Assembly (NCBI GenBank): GCA_036477795.1
Contig: JAZGDL010000253.1
Span: 1-61,806 of the forward strand
Length of the DNA: 61,806 nt
Origin: JAZGDL01 sp036477795
GTDB taxonomy: Bacteria; Planctomycetota; Phycisphaerae; UBA1845
Direction of reading: 5' to 3'
Of the stretch, positions 17,795 through 27,348 are shown one piece after another. The translations under genes and the position numbers were made by a program. The notes under the pieces are model-generated. The model had not been told where the DNA came from. It saw only the letters and a program-made list of their open reading frames with translations, and made no database searches. Within the stretch, counting starts at the first letter, position 1; each line of letters begins with the position of its first letter.

Positions 17795-20700
17795 ATGCGC
17801 GATAGTGACACAATCGCCCGATGTGCGATCGTCGGGCTCTTTGTCATAGCCTGTGGGGCGTTCTCGTCACGTGCCGAAGAGGTCTGGTCTGCACGGCAAG
17901 GGACCACGACGCTGGTCTTGTATCACGATGCACTCGACGATCTTGGTGTGTTCGTGTCGGCCGCGGCTGAAGGCGTGTCGCCGAGCGAACCGTTCTCCAG
18001 GTTGGAACTTGCGGTCATTGCAAGCTCCGATCTAACGTTCATCGTGGACCAGGGCAGCGTGGTGGAGATGTTCGGTCGCCGGGTTCACCTGGTTGAGGGC
18101 CTGGAGTTTCTGGCGCGGTCCGGGGAGCATATCGTAACTGACCTGGCCATCTCCACTGACGCCGATCCGAGCCCCAAGCGCCAGCGCGGGGTATCTGTAC
18201 CGTCCGCCGACTTGTCCGGTTGCACCGGCGGATGCCTGGAGTTGCACGATTTCAAAGTGGGTTTTGATCGGAGAACCGAAAGGCTGACCATCTTCAGCAG
18301 GCAGGTGACCGTTTCGCAGTCGCTGGCGGATGCGCTGGGCGACCCCCGGCTGGTGGGCACCGTAATGGGGACGGCCGAGATGGTCGTTGACGCCCAGTGG
18401 GTCGGCGGCGACGAGCCGGTGCCTCTTCCAGAGCTGCAGCACGCTGGTGGCGCTGAGGCGGGCGGCGGGATTGGCCCGGACGTGACCATGTGCCAGGTTT
18501 TCGGTCTCCAGCAGTTCGGCCGGCTGGGGGACGTCGTGGGGCTTGCCTCTGGCGGCACTTCGTGGAACGTCGGCGACGAGGAGCTGGATTGGCTTGCAAG
18601 TCCGAGTCCTTTTCATCCGTTCATCGTCTTCAACCTGTACCGGCTCCAGACCGTCGACGGCAGCGAGCGTTTCGAGCAGGTCGGCCAGTCCTGGATCAAG
18701 CACGGTTTCTGCGCCCTGGACAACACCCAGTGCGGGGGGCCGATCTGCCAGGCCACCGGGTGCCGCAGCCTGAACGTCAATTGCACCGATACCTACACGC
18801 CGGGGTTGAACGCCTCACAGTTTGGGCTGGGGCCGCGCTTCGAGCTCAATCCATGGACCGGAGGTTGGACCCGCACGGGTTCGCACTTTACACAACCGGG
18901 CGGTCACACCGCCATCTCGCATCGTTTGCAGGTGCACGACGCCGACCTGGACCCGGCCCAGAACGCGGGAGCCACCTACTACACCGACCAGTTCTACATC
19001 ACCTACGATGACGTCGATGTAATGAACAACTCCGGCTGGAAGCCGGTAACGCAGTATTGCGACTTGAACGGCAACGGAAATCTCGACGAGGTGTGCAACG
19101 TCACCGGCATTCCCCACGATTGCGAGGAGACATGCGATTTGGACTGCCCTGAGTGCCCTCCCACCGTACCTGGCACCTGGGGTTTTGAAATGAGCGGGGC
19201 CGGCACCAGGCCTAACATCGGCTTTGCCATTGACGCCTGGACCGGGGCTCAGCAGACCATGCTGGCCCAGGTGGTGCCACCGGTGGAATTTGTCTCGCCC
19301 GACGGGCGCTGTGTGTTGGCGGCCAAGGTCACTGACCTGGGCGGTGGGGCCTGGCACTACGAGTATGCTCTGTTCAACATCGATATGGACCGGCAGGTCG
19401 GTTCGTTCAGCATTCCCGTCTCATCCGGCACCGCGCTGACCAACGTCGGTTTCTACGCGGTTGAGCACCACGACGAGGAGTTCAATACCGTGGCGGCCGA
19501 TCAGGTTGTCATCGACAACGCTCCCTGGAGTTGGGAACTCACCTTCGACGCGGTCACCTGGAGCACCACGACCAACCCGCTGCGCTGGGGCACGGTGTAC
19601 AACTTCCGTTTTGATGCCAACGTTCCATCGGTCGACACGACGGTGACGCTGGGACTGTTCCGGGCGGGCACGCCCGGCGAGGTTACGGGAACGACCGTAG
19701 GGCCGCAAGCGGGGCCCCCGGACTGCAACGGAAACGGGCATCCCGACGATTGCGATGTTGATTGCGCTTCGCCCGGGTGCGGCGAGCCGTGCGGCGGCAG
19801 CGAGGACTGCAACGGCAGCGGGCTTCCCGACGAGTGCGAGCTTGCCGACAACGACTGCAACGCCAACGAGATACCGGACGAGTGCGACGTCAGCGGTGGC
19901 ACCAGTGACGATTGCAATGGCAGTGGGATTCCCGACGAGTGCGAGCTTCCCGACGACGATTGCAACTCCAACGGTACCCTGGACGAGTGCGACATCAGCG
20001 GCGGTACCAGTGACGACTGCAACACCAACGGGATTCCGGACGAGTGCGAGCTTGTCGAAAACGACTGTAACACCAACGGCACACCGGACGACTGCGACAT
20101 CAGCGATGGAACGAGCGTGGACTGCGACCATGACGGTGTTCCGGACGAGTGTGAGGTCGATCCGCAGTGCCTCGCCGACCGTTGCGAACAGGCCAACCCC
20201 ATCTGCCCGGGGTCCTTCAGCGGCAACACCGTCGACGCCGACACCGACGGTTCAGCCACCTGCGGGTCGTCGACTTTCAGCAATTCGGTGTGGTACAGCT
20301 ACATTCCCGGCAGCGACGGTCCGTTGACGCTCACGACCTGTGGGGCCGGCAACTATGACACGGTCATCTCCATGCACACCGGCTGTCCGGGCACCATCGC
20401 CAATCAGCATGCCTGCACGGACGACGGCTGCTCCGAACCGGGCTTCAGGACCAACCTGAACACCATGGTTGTCGAGGGCGTCAGGTATCTGATTCGTGTG
20501 TCGGGCTACAACGGTGCCAGGGGATCGTTCGTGCTGACCCTCATCGGCCCGGAGTGCTCGTTCCCGGATTGCAACGCTAACGGGATCGACGATGCCATCG
20601 ACATCGCTGACGGGACCAGCGAGGACGTCAACGCCAACGGCATTCCCGACGAGTGTGAGCAGCCTTGCACAGACGACGCCGACTGCGACGACGGGCTGTT

Positions 20701-22174
20701 CTGCAACGGCGCCGAAACGTGCGACCCGACCGACCCGGATGCCGATCCGGACGGCTGCGTGGGCGGCACGCCGCCGAGCTGCGACGATGAAGTTGGGTGC
20801 ACGGACGATTCTTGTGACCCCACGGCCAACGGTGGCACGGGAGCGTGCGCCAACGATCCAAACGACGGCGACTGCGACAACGACCGGTTCTGTGACGGCG
20901 TCGAGACCTGCGACGCGATCGACGGCTGCCAGCCGGGAACGCCCCCGTGTGGGGCCGGTGAGGTCTGCAACGAAGACACCAACCAGTGCGAATCTGATTG
21001 CAACGGCAACGCTACCCGCGACCTACCCTCCTGCTACATCGCCGGTGAACATCTGAGCGTGCGCATGTCCTACGAACCGCCCGCGGGAACATTTGCGGTC
21101 GGCGTTGAGGACACGCCTCCGAGTGGTTGGAGCATCAGCAATATCAGCGATGGCGGGTCTTGGGACCCTGTCAATCGCAAGGTCAAATGGGTCTTCTTCA
21201 ACGGCCATCCGCGAACCGTCAGCTACATCGCGACGCCGCCGACGGAAAAAGCCGGTGAGGTCTGTTTTGCCGGCTCAATCAATTTCGATGGCGGGCCGAA
21301 CCTCTGCGTCGGCGGTGACACATGTATCGACGACCTGAACTGCAACCACCACCCGGCTGACGCGCCGGATGAGCCGTGCGCAGCATGTCCGGAGGCGACC
21401 TGCGGTTGCAGTGAGTCCACGTGCCAGGATTGGCGCATCGAACTCTGCGAGATCGTCGGATATGTCTGTCGCTGGGGATCAGGCTGCCAGGATGACCTGG
21501 CGACTACGGTGCGCGGGGTGTTCCTGTTTCTGACCGGGGAGTTCTACTGTTGGGACGATGTCCCCGGAGACTGGTTCCCTGAGGGTGAATGTTTGAGCGG
21601 GCAAGCGACCTACGGCGGATCCGCAAGCCGAGAAGCCGAAAGTGTTACGACTGAGAGAGCCGGCGCGGTACGTGAGCTTCCGGCGTGTTACCTTGGTGAC
21701 GAGCCCGTGACCGTACATGTGGCGTACACTTCTCCCGATGGCGCGTTCGCCGTTGGGGTCGAGGACCGCCCACCGAGCGGGTGGAGCGTCAGCGAGATCA
21801 GCGACGGCGGGTTTTGGGATGCTGCCAACGGCAAGGTCAAGTGGGTGTTTTTTGACGGCGCTCTCCGGACGGTCAGTTACACCGCCACGCCTCCGCTCGG
21901 CAAGGCGGCGGTTGAGTGTTTTGAAGGGGCAATCAACTTCGAGGGCGGACCGAACCAGCAGGTGGATGGTGTCCGATGCGTTGGCGCCTGCGGCGATTCC
22001 GATGGTGACGGCTATGTCGACTTGGACGACTACCATTCGTTCCTGACGTGCGTCGACGAATACGTTGAAGGCGATCCCAAGGCCTGCCGGGTTATGGACG
22101 TCAACAGCGATGGCGCCGTGAACATGATCGACTGGCGTGCTTTCCAGGTGCTGTTCACCGGCTCCGGGCCGTAG
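17795..22174 (+). CDS. Giant secreted protein, paralogue 2, with extra Cys-rich and duplicated beta domains
   Basis: 1459 residues. Residues 1-950 parallel paralogue 1 closely, including the signal peptide, SPKRQRG at about 125-131 from the same repeat (18169-18191), the DCNGSG repeats and the NSVWYSYIPGSDGPLTLTTC domain. New parts: an in-line insert near 421-455 (CDLNGNGNLDEVCNV); a Cys-rich stretch (CDDGLFCNGAETCD, about 955-1065); two copies of a domain with FAVGVEDTPPSGWSISNISD (about 1072-1178 and 1295-1398); then the dockerin-like end (DSDGDGYVDLDDYHSF, DVNSDGAVNMIDWRAFQ). The last about 45 bases are identical to paralogue 1. ATG 17795 has AAGGGAGAGG upstream. It ends base-to-base against the convergent gene (TAG at 22172-22174, TTA from 22175). 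Confidence 0.85.
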   Translation: MRDSDTIARCAIVGLFVIACGAFSSRAEEVWSARQGTTTLVLYHDALDDLGVFVSAAAEGVSPSEPFSRLELAVIASSDLTFIVDQGSVVEMFGRRVHLVEGLEFLARSGEHIVTDLAISTDADPSPKRQRGVSVPSADLSGCTGGCLELHDFKVGFDRRTERLTIFSRQVTVSQSLADALGDPRLVGTVMGTAEMVVDAQWVGGDEPVPLPELQHAGGAEAGGGIGPDVTMCQVFGLQQFGRLGDVVGLASGGTSWNVGDEELDWLASPSPFHPFIVFNLYRLQTVDGSERFEQVGQSWIKHGFCALDNTQCGGPICQATGCRSLNVNCTDTYTPGLNASQFGLGPRFELNPWTGGWTRTGSHFTQPGGHTAISHRLQVHDADLDPAQNAGATYYTDQFYITYDDVDVMNNSGWKPVTQYCDLNGNGNLDEVCNVTGIPHDCEETCDLDCPECPPTVPGTWGFEMSGAGTRPNIGFAIDAWTGAQQTMLAQVVPPVEFVSPDGRCVLAAKVTDLGGGAWHYEYALFNIDMDRQVGSFSIPVSSGTALTNVGFYAVEHHDEEFNTVAADQVVIDNAPWSWELTFDAVTWSTTTNPLRWGTVYNFRFDANVPSVDTTVTLGLFRAGTPGEVTGTTVGPQAGPPDCNGNGHPDDCDVDCASPGCGEPCGGSEDCNGSGLPDECELADNDCNANEIPDECDVSGGTSDDCNGSGIPDECELPDDDCNSNGTLDECDISGGTSDDCNTNGIPDECELVENDCNTNGTPDDCDISDGTSVDCDHDGVPDECEVDPQCLADRCEQANPICPGSFSGNTVDADTDGSATCGSSTFSNSVWYSYIPGSDGPLTLTTCGAGNYDTVISMHTGCPGTIANQHACTDDGCSEPGFRTNLNTMVVEGVRYLIRVSGYNGARGSFVLTLIGPECSFPDCNANGIDDAIDIADGTSEDVNANGIPDECEQPCTDDADCDDGLFCNGAETCDPTDPDADPDGCVGGTPPSCDDEVGCTDDSCDPTANGGTGACANDPNDGDCDNDRFCDGVETCDAIDGCQPGTPPCGAGEVCNEDTNQCESDCNGNATRDLPSCYIAGEHLSVRMSYEPPAGTFAVGVEDTPPSGWSISNISDGGSWDPVNRKVKWVFFNGHPRTVSYIATPPTEKAGEVCFAGSINFDGGPNLCVGGDTCIDDLNCNHHPADAPDEPCAACPEATCGCSESTCQDWRIELCEIVGYVCRWGSGCQDDLATTVRGVFLFLTGEFYCWDDVPGDWFPEGECLSGQATYGGSASREAESVTTERAGAVRELPACYLGDEPVTVHVAYTSPDGAFAVGVEDRPPSGWSVSEISDGGFWDAANGKVKWVFFDGALRTVSYTATPPLGKAAVECFEGAINFEGGPNQQVDGVRCVGACGDSDGDGYVDLDDYHSFLTCVDEYVEGDPKACRVMDVNSDGAVNMIDWRAFQVLFTGSGP

Positions 22175-24751
22175 TTACGGTCGCAGATCCTGCTGCGTGT
22201 AGAACTTCCACGTGCCCTCCTGCAGATGGGCGAAGAGGGCGTCGCTCATGCGGGCGAGCGTGCGCTGAATCTCCCGGCGATCAAGGCCGGCGATGTTGAT
22301 GGCTTCGAGCAACAGGTTGGCTGCGTTAAATGAGGAAAAAGCCTCGCGGCCGGGCGACTGCTGCGAGCGCTCAGCCGGGTTCTGAGCCATGTAGCTTTCC
22401 ATGAACCGGGCGATGGAAGACCCCGATTGCGGATTGCGGATTGCGGATTGCGGATTCCCCTTCGTGCCTTTGTGCCTCCTTCGGGCTCCCTCCTCGGTCG
22501 CCCTCAGCTTCGTGCCTTCCTCCCTCCCCTCCGTGCCTCGTGAGGCCCAGCAGGGGTAGGCGGAGAAGACCGGGCCGGGCTGCGGACCAGCCAGGCCGAT
22601 GAACTCTTCGCCTACCAGTGAAGCACTGCCAACGAACACTTGCTCCATTTGGGCTTCGCGCAACAGTTTGACGATAGCCGCCGACGTGGGCGCGTCGCAC
22701 CAGGTCAGCACGACTTGGGCGGCGCTGTCCCGCAAGGTGGCCAACTGCTGGTCAAAGGACGAAGGGACGGAGGGATTAGGGGCGTAGTCCACCTCGGCTA
22801 CCAGTGGATATCCCCGGTGCCGGGCATAAGCTGCCCAGTAGGCCAGATGCGTTTTGGAGAGTCGCCCGGGCGTGTGTATGACCGCCGCCCGCGTCTGCCC
22901 CAGCGAATCGAAGATGTAGTCGAGCACCGCTCGGTGGCGTTTGAAATGTGCTCCCAGGGGCCGAAAAATCCACGGGTTGATCACCTCGTCGATCGTCGCC
23001 GGCGCGCCGGCGGTGTTCACCACGGGCACCTGAGTGTGCAGCACGGCGACGGACATGATCTTGCTATCGGGAGCAAGGTGGCCTACGAACCCCCACACTT
23101 GGTCTTGGACGACATAGACTGCCAGGTCGTCCTCCGGTGCCCCCCACCCGTAGCGCTCCCAGCCCTTGGGGTTGGTAGCCAGCTCGAAAGGAATCCTGTT
23201 GCGATATCCGCCCTGGGCGTTGGCTTGCTCGACGGCCAGGCGGACCGCCAGCCGGTCGGCCACGCTTTTCCGGTCCGATTTCGCCGGGCCGACTCCGGGG
23301 AGGGTGATCGTCTGTGTTATCGGCGCCAGCACCGCGATGGGAACCGCTTGGGGATTGCGGATTGCGGATTGCGGATTGGCGATTGACGCTGGTGCGAGAA
23401 TCCCTTCTCGCACCCATACCTTCGTCCCTTCTTCCCTTCTTCCCTTCGTCCCTCCTTCCCCGTCAGCCGATCGAAAGCTACTCCAGCCGGACCAGCCGGT
23501 TCCCAGAGCCAAGCCGGCGGTGGTGCCGACCCACACGTCATCGCCCTGAAAGGCGACGCAACGAACCCGGTTATCCGGGATTGCGGATTGCGGATTGGGG
23601 ATTGACGATTGACGATTGACGATTGACGATTGGGCACCCCGGATTGCGGATTCCCCTTCGTCCCTTCGTCCCTCCGTCCCTTCGTCCCTCTCATATGTCA
23701 CCCAAGTGTCCGTCGCCCAATCCACCAGAACTCGCAGGCCCCGATCGGTCCCCAGCCAGGCTTGAGAGTCGTTCGGGGCGGCGAGACAATAGACCAGGTC
23801 GGCACGCGTCATGCGCTCGGCGGTGTTTCGCGCCTCCCAGTTCCCGGAGAGGTCACGGCGCAGAAGACCGTCCAATGTCAACCACCAGAGAGATCGCCCT
23901 CCCGCCGCGATTGCCAGCGTGGCCTCGCCGGAGCCGGATTCCCCGCGCTGGCTCTTGGGGCTCGGATCGCCTACCCGCCCTCCTCCAGTCCCCTCCACTG
24001 GGGTCCACTCCCCCCCGGTGTGGAGTGAAGAGTGAGCGTTCCCCTTCGTCCCTTCGTCCCTTCGTCCCTTCGTCCCTCTTTCCCGCCCGCGCATATCCAA
24101 CCGCCATACGTCACCGCACCACTGGGCAGCGTACAGGTAATCCCGATTCCCCGGATCGATACAGAGATGGGTGATGACGCTCTCGGGTTGGTCCGTTCGT
24201 CGTTCGAAGTGCAGGTCCCATGTATCTGCAACCGGGTCGAACTTGCTGACGCCCCCAATGGTTGCCGCCCAAACGCAGCCGTCCCTCACCACAACCGCGA
24301 ACACCAGATCCCCCGCGAGCCCGCTGTTGCGTTGGTCGAACTTGTCGAAGCGACCGCCGCTGAACCGAACCAGGCCTCCGCCCCAGGTCCCCAGCCAGAC
24401 CTCCCTGGTGCTGGTGTCCACGTCGATCGCCGTGATGACCGGCCAGGGCAGGCCTTCCCGTTGCGTCCAGCTTCTCCACCTGTCGCCTTGGCGCAGAGCC
24501 AGCCCGCCCTCGGTACCGACCCAAACTTGCTCGCCCGATACCGAAATGGTGCGGACGTTATTATGGGGCAGTCCGTCTTCGGTGGTGAAGGTCCGCCATA
24601 CCTGCTGGACCTGGGGAGGGGGACCGGGTTTAACGTCGGGTTCGACAGCGTGGCACAAACCGCAAAGAGAAAGGAGAAGACAACCCGGTAACACATCCAA
24701 AAGCCCACGGGTTGCAACCCGTGGGCTTTCACAAGTCAGGCGTGTGTACAT
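22175..24751 (-). CDS. Two-component-type beta-propeller fused to a type 1 periplasmic binding protein
   Basis: 858 residues. An N-terminal hydrophobic leader (LPGCLLLSLCGLCHAV) is followed by propeller repeats (FTTEDGLPHNNVRTISV, VWVGTEGGLALRQGDRW, EVWLGTWGGGLVRFSGGRF, VWAATIGGVSKFDP). The C-terminal half is a branched-chain amino-acid-type binding protein (SVADRLAVRLAVEQANAQGG, VWGFVGHLAPDSKI, VPVVNTAGAP, AAVIHTPGRLSKTH, VVLTWCDAPTSAAIVKLL). A periplasmic or outer-face sensor/binding role is inferred. Odd: at least five in-frame repeat tracts lie between domains and blades (near residues 222-237, 262-270, 352-391, 432-468, 740-774), giving GTKGRRDEGTKG, NPQSAIRNPQS and VREGILAPA stretches. 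The leader overlaps the palindrome at 24704-24725, so the start (ATG 24751) is uncertain. It follows the cytochrome gene by about 65 bases. Confidence 0.78.
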   Translation of the reverse strand: MYTRLTCESPRVATRGLLDVLPGCLLLSLCGLCHAVEPDVKPGPPPQVQQVWRTFTTEDGLPHNNVRTISVSGEQVWVGTEGGLALRQGDRWRSWTQREGLPWPVITAIDVDTSTREVWLGTWGGGLVRFSGGRFDKFDQRNSGLAGDLVFAVVVRDGCVWAATIGGVSKFDPVADTWDLHFERRTDQPESVITHLCIDPGNRDYLYAAQWCGDVWRLDMRGRERGTKGRRDEGTKGNAHSSLHTGGEWTPVEGTGGGRVGDPSPKSQRGESGSGEATLAIAAGGRSLWWLTLDGLLRRDLSGNWEARNTAERMTRADLVYCLAAPNDSQAWLGTDRGLRVLVDWATDTWVTYERDEGTEGRRDEGESAIRGAQSSIVNRQSSIPNPQSAIPDNRVRCVAFQGDDVWVGTTAGLALGTGWSGWSSFRSADGEGGTKGRREEGTKVWVREGILAPASIANPQSAIRNPQAVPIAVLAPITQTITLPGVGPAKSDRKSVADRLAVRLAVEQANAQGGYRNRIPFELATNPKGWERYGWGAPEDDLAVYVVQDQVWGFVGHLAPDSKIMSVAVLHTQVPVVNTAGAPATIDEVINPWIFRPLGAHFKRHRAVLDYIFDSLGQTRAAVIHTPGRLSKTHLAYWAAYARHRGYPLVAEVDYAPNPSVPSSFDQQLATLRDSAAQVVLTWCDAPTSAAIVKLLREAQMEQVFVGSASLVGEEFIGLAGPQPGPVFSAYPCWASRGTEGREEGTKLRATEEGARRRHKGTKGNPQSAIRNPQSGSSIARFMESYMAQNPAERSQQSPGREAFSSFNAANLLLEAINIAGLDRREIQRTLARMSDALFAHLQEGTWKFYTQQDLRP
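22428..22530. repeat. Composite tract inside the propeller/binding-protein gene
   Basis: GATTGCG heptamers followed by CCTTCGTG octamer-like units. It is read on the minus strand as EEGARRRHKGTKGNPQSAIR. Confidence 0.9.
23346..23455. repeat. Heptamer tract, R2 palindrome (23391-23414) and octamer tract in a coding region
   Basis: GATTGCG units, then GGTGCGAGAA...TTCTCGCACC, then CTTCGTCCC-type units. It is read as KVWVREGILAPAS and RNPQ on the minus strand. Confidence 0.9.
23578..23695. repeat. Composite tract inside the propeller/binding-protein gene
   Basis: GATTGCG and GATTGAC heptamers, then CCCC, then TTCGTCCC octamers. The protein reading is DEGTEGRRDEGESAI followed by SSIVNRQSSIPNPQ. 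Confidence 0.9.
23941..24085. repeat. R1 repeat (23941-23963) and octamer tract (24040-24085) inside the propeller gene
   Basis: CCCCGCGCTGGCTCTTGGGG reads DPSPKSQRG on the minus strand. TTCGTCCC x5 reads GTKGRRDEGTKG. Confidence 0.88.
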
Positions 24752-24822
24752 CCTCGCGTCCTCCGTCCCTTCGTCCCCCCGTCCCTTTGTCCCTTTGTCC
24801 CTCCGTCCCTTCCCCCTCACAA
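24704..24822. repeat. CCCACGGGTTGC palindrome and octamer tract at the start of the propeller gene
   Basis: 24704-24725 is a perfect palindrome built from CCCACGGGTTGC; a near copy lies at 54988-55009 between hutI and hutF. 24764-24822 is CCGTCCCTTTGTCCC-type octamers between the cytochrome stop and the propeller gene start. Confidence 0.88.
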
Positions 24823-27348
24823 TCCCTTCAAATAGGCAATTAAGTCGTTGAGTTGCTGCCTGGTGAGGTCGCGGGCCAGACCGTGCCTGTCCGCCAGGTT
24901 GTGCCGCGTCCAGATCTCCTCGAGGGTGGCGGCACTGCCGTTGTGCAGGTACGGAGCGCTGTCGTAGATATTGATCAGGTGCGGCACATCCAGCACTTTC
25001 TGCGGCACCCCGCTGTCCTCAAAATAATAAGCGCCCAACTCGCCGTACTCCTCAGCGTCATAAATATCCGCGATCTCGACCTCCACCGGCGTGTCGATCC
25101 AACTCGTTGTTCCGACGGCCATCCGTTGCCGCGAGGTCTTGTACGGCGTGTTGTGACACGTGATGCATCGACTTTCCGGCGGTATCGGTTGGCTGCGGTT
25201 GTCAACGGTTCGCTCAAAAACCGCCTTCCCGCGACGCTGGGACAACGTCAGCCCCTCCGGGCTTCGATAGGGATTCGACGGCCGCTCGATGGTGCACTCG
25301 TAGCGCACCAGGGCCTCCAGCTCCGCCGGGTTGAACGGCGCCAGCCGCGTGAAGAACACCGCCAACCGCGGCCCGCACTGAAACTGCAGCGTCGGGTTGG
25401 TCCCTTCCCACTTGAACGGCAGCGTATCCAGAATGCCCCGCAACGTCCGGTTGTCCACCGGCCCGAACCCGATGCCGTCCGCTTCAATGTCGAATCCCAG
25501 GCCGTTAACGTGTCCGTCCGGATGGCAGCTCTGACAGGAGAACTGCTGCCCGAACGTAATGTTCGCGCTGTGAAATAGTCTTTCGCCCCAGCGGATTTCC
25601 GTGATCTCCTCCGGCCCGCCCAGTCCGATCTTACTCGCTACGGTGTAGTCTCCGGTATCGATCACCGTCACCGAATCGTCCAGCGAGTTGGCTACGTAGG
25701 CGAACCGTCCATCCGGCGAGAAAACAATGCCCCGTGGATTGTTCCCCACCTCAATCCGCTTGACCACGAACCGGCTGCTCATCCCCAGGTGGTTGGGCAG
25801 CACATGCTTTCGCTGGTCATCGGAGCTTTGGGCGATGGTCTCCAACAGCTTGTCCACGTCCACCACTGCGATCCGGTTGGATCCGCCGCTGCTCACCAGG
25901 GCATACCGCCCATCGGGGCTGACCGCTACATCGTTGGGGTCGGGGAAGTAGGCGTTTGGCTCATCGAGCAGTACCTGGTCGACGCGACCGTCAGGCCACA
26001 CAATCCCCAGCCCGTTGGTAATGACCCACCCCTGGGCCAAGCGCGTCATGGGCACCAGGTTCTTGGTCCGCATCAGCGTGAACAGGGCCACGTCCTTGCC
26101 GGGCACAAACGCGATGCCTTGCATCATGTTGGCGCCAGCGACAACCACGCGGTCCACCACCACGCCGTCCCGGCTGTTGATGATGGTCACCTCCGAGCGC
26201 GGGGGATCGCGAAACCGCCCCAGATTCGGGCGTACGCTGGTCACCATCACCAAGCCGCTGTCCGGGTGGAGGGCCAACGACCACGGTCCGCGACCCGCGA
26301 CCAGGCGCTTGACCTCGGTTAGCTTACGAGCGTCGATGACCGATATGGAATTGTCCCCGGTGTTCAGCACGTAGATCTGCCGGCCGCTGGTATCCGTCAG
26401 GACACCGTGCGGTTCGTGTCCCACGGGAACCTCAGCGATTGTCTTCCTGCGTGCAGCGTCGATCACCGTCAGGCTGTCGGCTAAGCGGTTAGTCACATAC
26501 AGCCTCTGCCCGTCGGGGCTCACCGCCACGTCATGCGGCTGTTTGCCTACTGATATTTCGTAAAGCACTTTGCCGGCCACGGGGTCCAGAACGATCAGGC
26601 TGTCGCTATGCTGACACACTGCGTACAGCCGGTCGCCCTCGGGCGAGACAGCCAGGTTTACCGGCGTTTTGTAGAACGAGTCGGTGAGCGGTATGCGGTA
26701 GCCCTCATCGAGAACTTCACGGTGAGACGGTCTTGGTGCGTGGCAAGCGGCGCACCCGACTCTTTCCGCCAGTCCCAACGAGCCGCGGGCTTCAGCTCGC
26801 GCCGCCGACACCGCTGGTGCGACCGCTGGTGCGAGAATCCCTTCTCGCACCCATCCCTTCGTGCGTCCGTACCATCGTGCCCCCTTCGTCCCTTCGTCCC
26901 TTCGTCCCTTCGTCCCTTTGCCCCTCAGTGCCAGTCTCACATGAATGCTGCCGGCCTCATGGCAAGCTTCGCATTGCACACCATCGGCGACGTCGAAGGT
27001 GTCTGCCGTCCAGCGCCGCCCAACGTCCGCCGCGGTGGCGTGGCAACCCAGGCACACCCGGCTCTGTTGAGGTTCCTGGGCGACGCCACATAGCGCGGCG
27101 ATGTGGGCCGCCGCCGGCTTAATAAGGGCGCTGTACGACTGGTCGTGCTCGGGAATCGACTTCAGCGAGCACGGATTGTGGCTCCGGGCCCGCTGGTGAC
27201 ATTCCAGGCAGACGTTTCGACCCACGTAGAAGGGAATGTTGCCGGGCCCAGTCTCCCCGCGCTGGCGCTGGGGGCTCGGATCGGCGCCCGTGCAGGGTCG
27301 CACGATCAAGACACAGATGACAAGGGCGATGGCGCGCGGAGCGGTCAT
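24817..27348 (-). CDS. Six-CXXCH cytochrome c with c554-like N-terminus, YVTN beta-propeller and MauG-like C-terminus
   Basis: 843 residues, exported (MTAPRAIALVICVLIVRPCTGA). Haem motifs: CLECH, CLGCH, CEACH and CAACH in the N-terminal 200 residues, then CQSCH and CITCH in the C-terminal third. The middle is a YVTN/NHL propeller (SPEGDRLYAVCQHSDSLIVL, SPDGQRLYVTNRLADSLTVI). The C-terminal part resembles di-haem peroxidases (CQSCHPDGHVNGLGFD, LRGILDTLPFKWEG, RCITCHNTPYKT). Probably a periplasmic electron-transfer or oxidase protein; the substrate is unknown. Its ATG overlaps the stop of the HzsA-like gene (ATGA), so the two are translationally coupled. Odd: ADPSPQRQRG behind the signal peptide and GTKGRRDEGTKG...WVREGILAPA near 138-173 are repeat translations, the latter sitting between haem motifs 3 and 4. 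Confidence 0.85.
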   Translation of the reverse strand: MTAPRAIALVICVLIVRPCTGADPSPQRQRGETGPGNIPFYVGRNVCLECHQRARSHNPCSLKSIPEHDQSYSALIKPAAAHIAALCGVAQEPQQSRVCLGCHATAADVGRRWTADTFDVADGVQCEACHEAGSIHVRLALRGKGTKGRRDEGTKGARWYGRTKGWVREGILAPAVAPAVSAARAEARGSLGLAERVGCAACHAPRPSHREVLDEGYRIPLTDSFYKTPVNLAVSPEGDRLYAVCQHSDSLIVLDPVAGKVLYEISVGKQPHDVAVSPDGQRLYVTNRLADSLTVIDAARRKTIAEVPVGHEPHGVLTDTSGRQIYVLNTGDNSISVIDARKLTEVKRLVAGRGPWSLALHPDSGLVMVTSVRPNLGRFRDPPRSEVTIINSRDGVVVDRVVVAGANMMQGIAFVPGKDVALFTLMRTKNLVPMTRLAQGWVITNGLGIVWPDGRVDQVLLDEPNAYFPDPNDVAVSPDGRYALVSSGGSNRIAVVDVDKLLETIAQSSDDQRKHVLPNHLGMSSRFVVKRIEVGNNPRGIVFSPDGRFAYVANSLDDSVTVIDTGDYTVASKIGLGGPEEITEIRWGERLFHSANITFGQQFSCQSCHPDGHVNGLGFDIEADGIGFGPVDNRTLRGILDTLPFKWEGTNPTLQFQCGPRLAVFFTRLAPFNPAELEALVRYECTIERPSNPYRSPEGLTLSQRRGKAVFERTVDNRSQPIPPESRCITCHNTPYKTSRQRMAVGTTSWIDTPVEVEIADIYDAEEYGELGAYYFEDSGVPQKVLDVPHLINIYDSAPYLHNGSAATLEEIWTRHNLADRHGLARDLTRQQLNDLIAYLKGL
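26828..26935. repeat. R2 palindrome and octamer tract inside the cytochrome gene
   Basis: 26828-26851 is GGTGCGAGAA...TTCTCGCACC; 26880-26931 is TTCGTCCC octamers. Both are in frame with the cytochrome. A further R1 copy at 27255-27277 encodes its residues 24-31. Confidence 0.9.
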
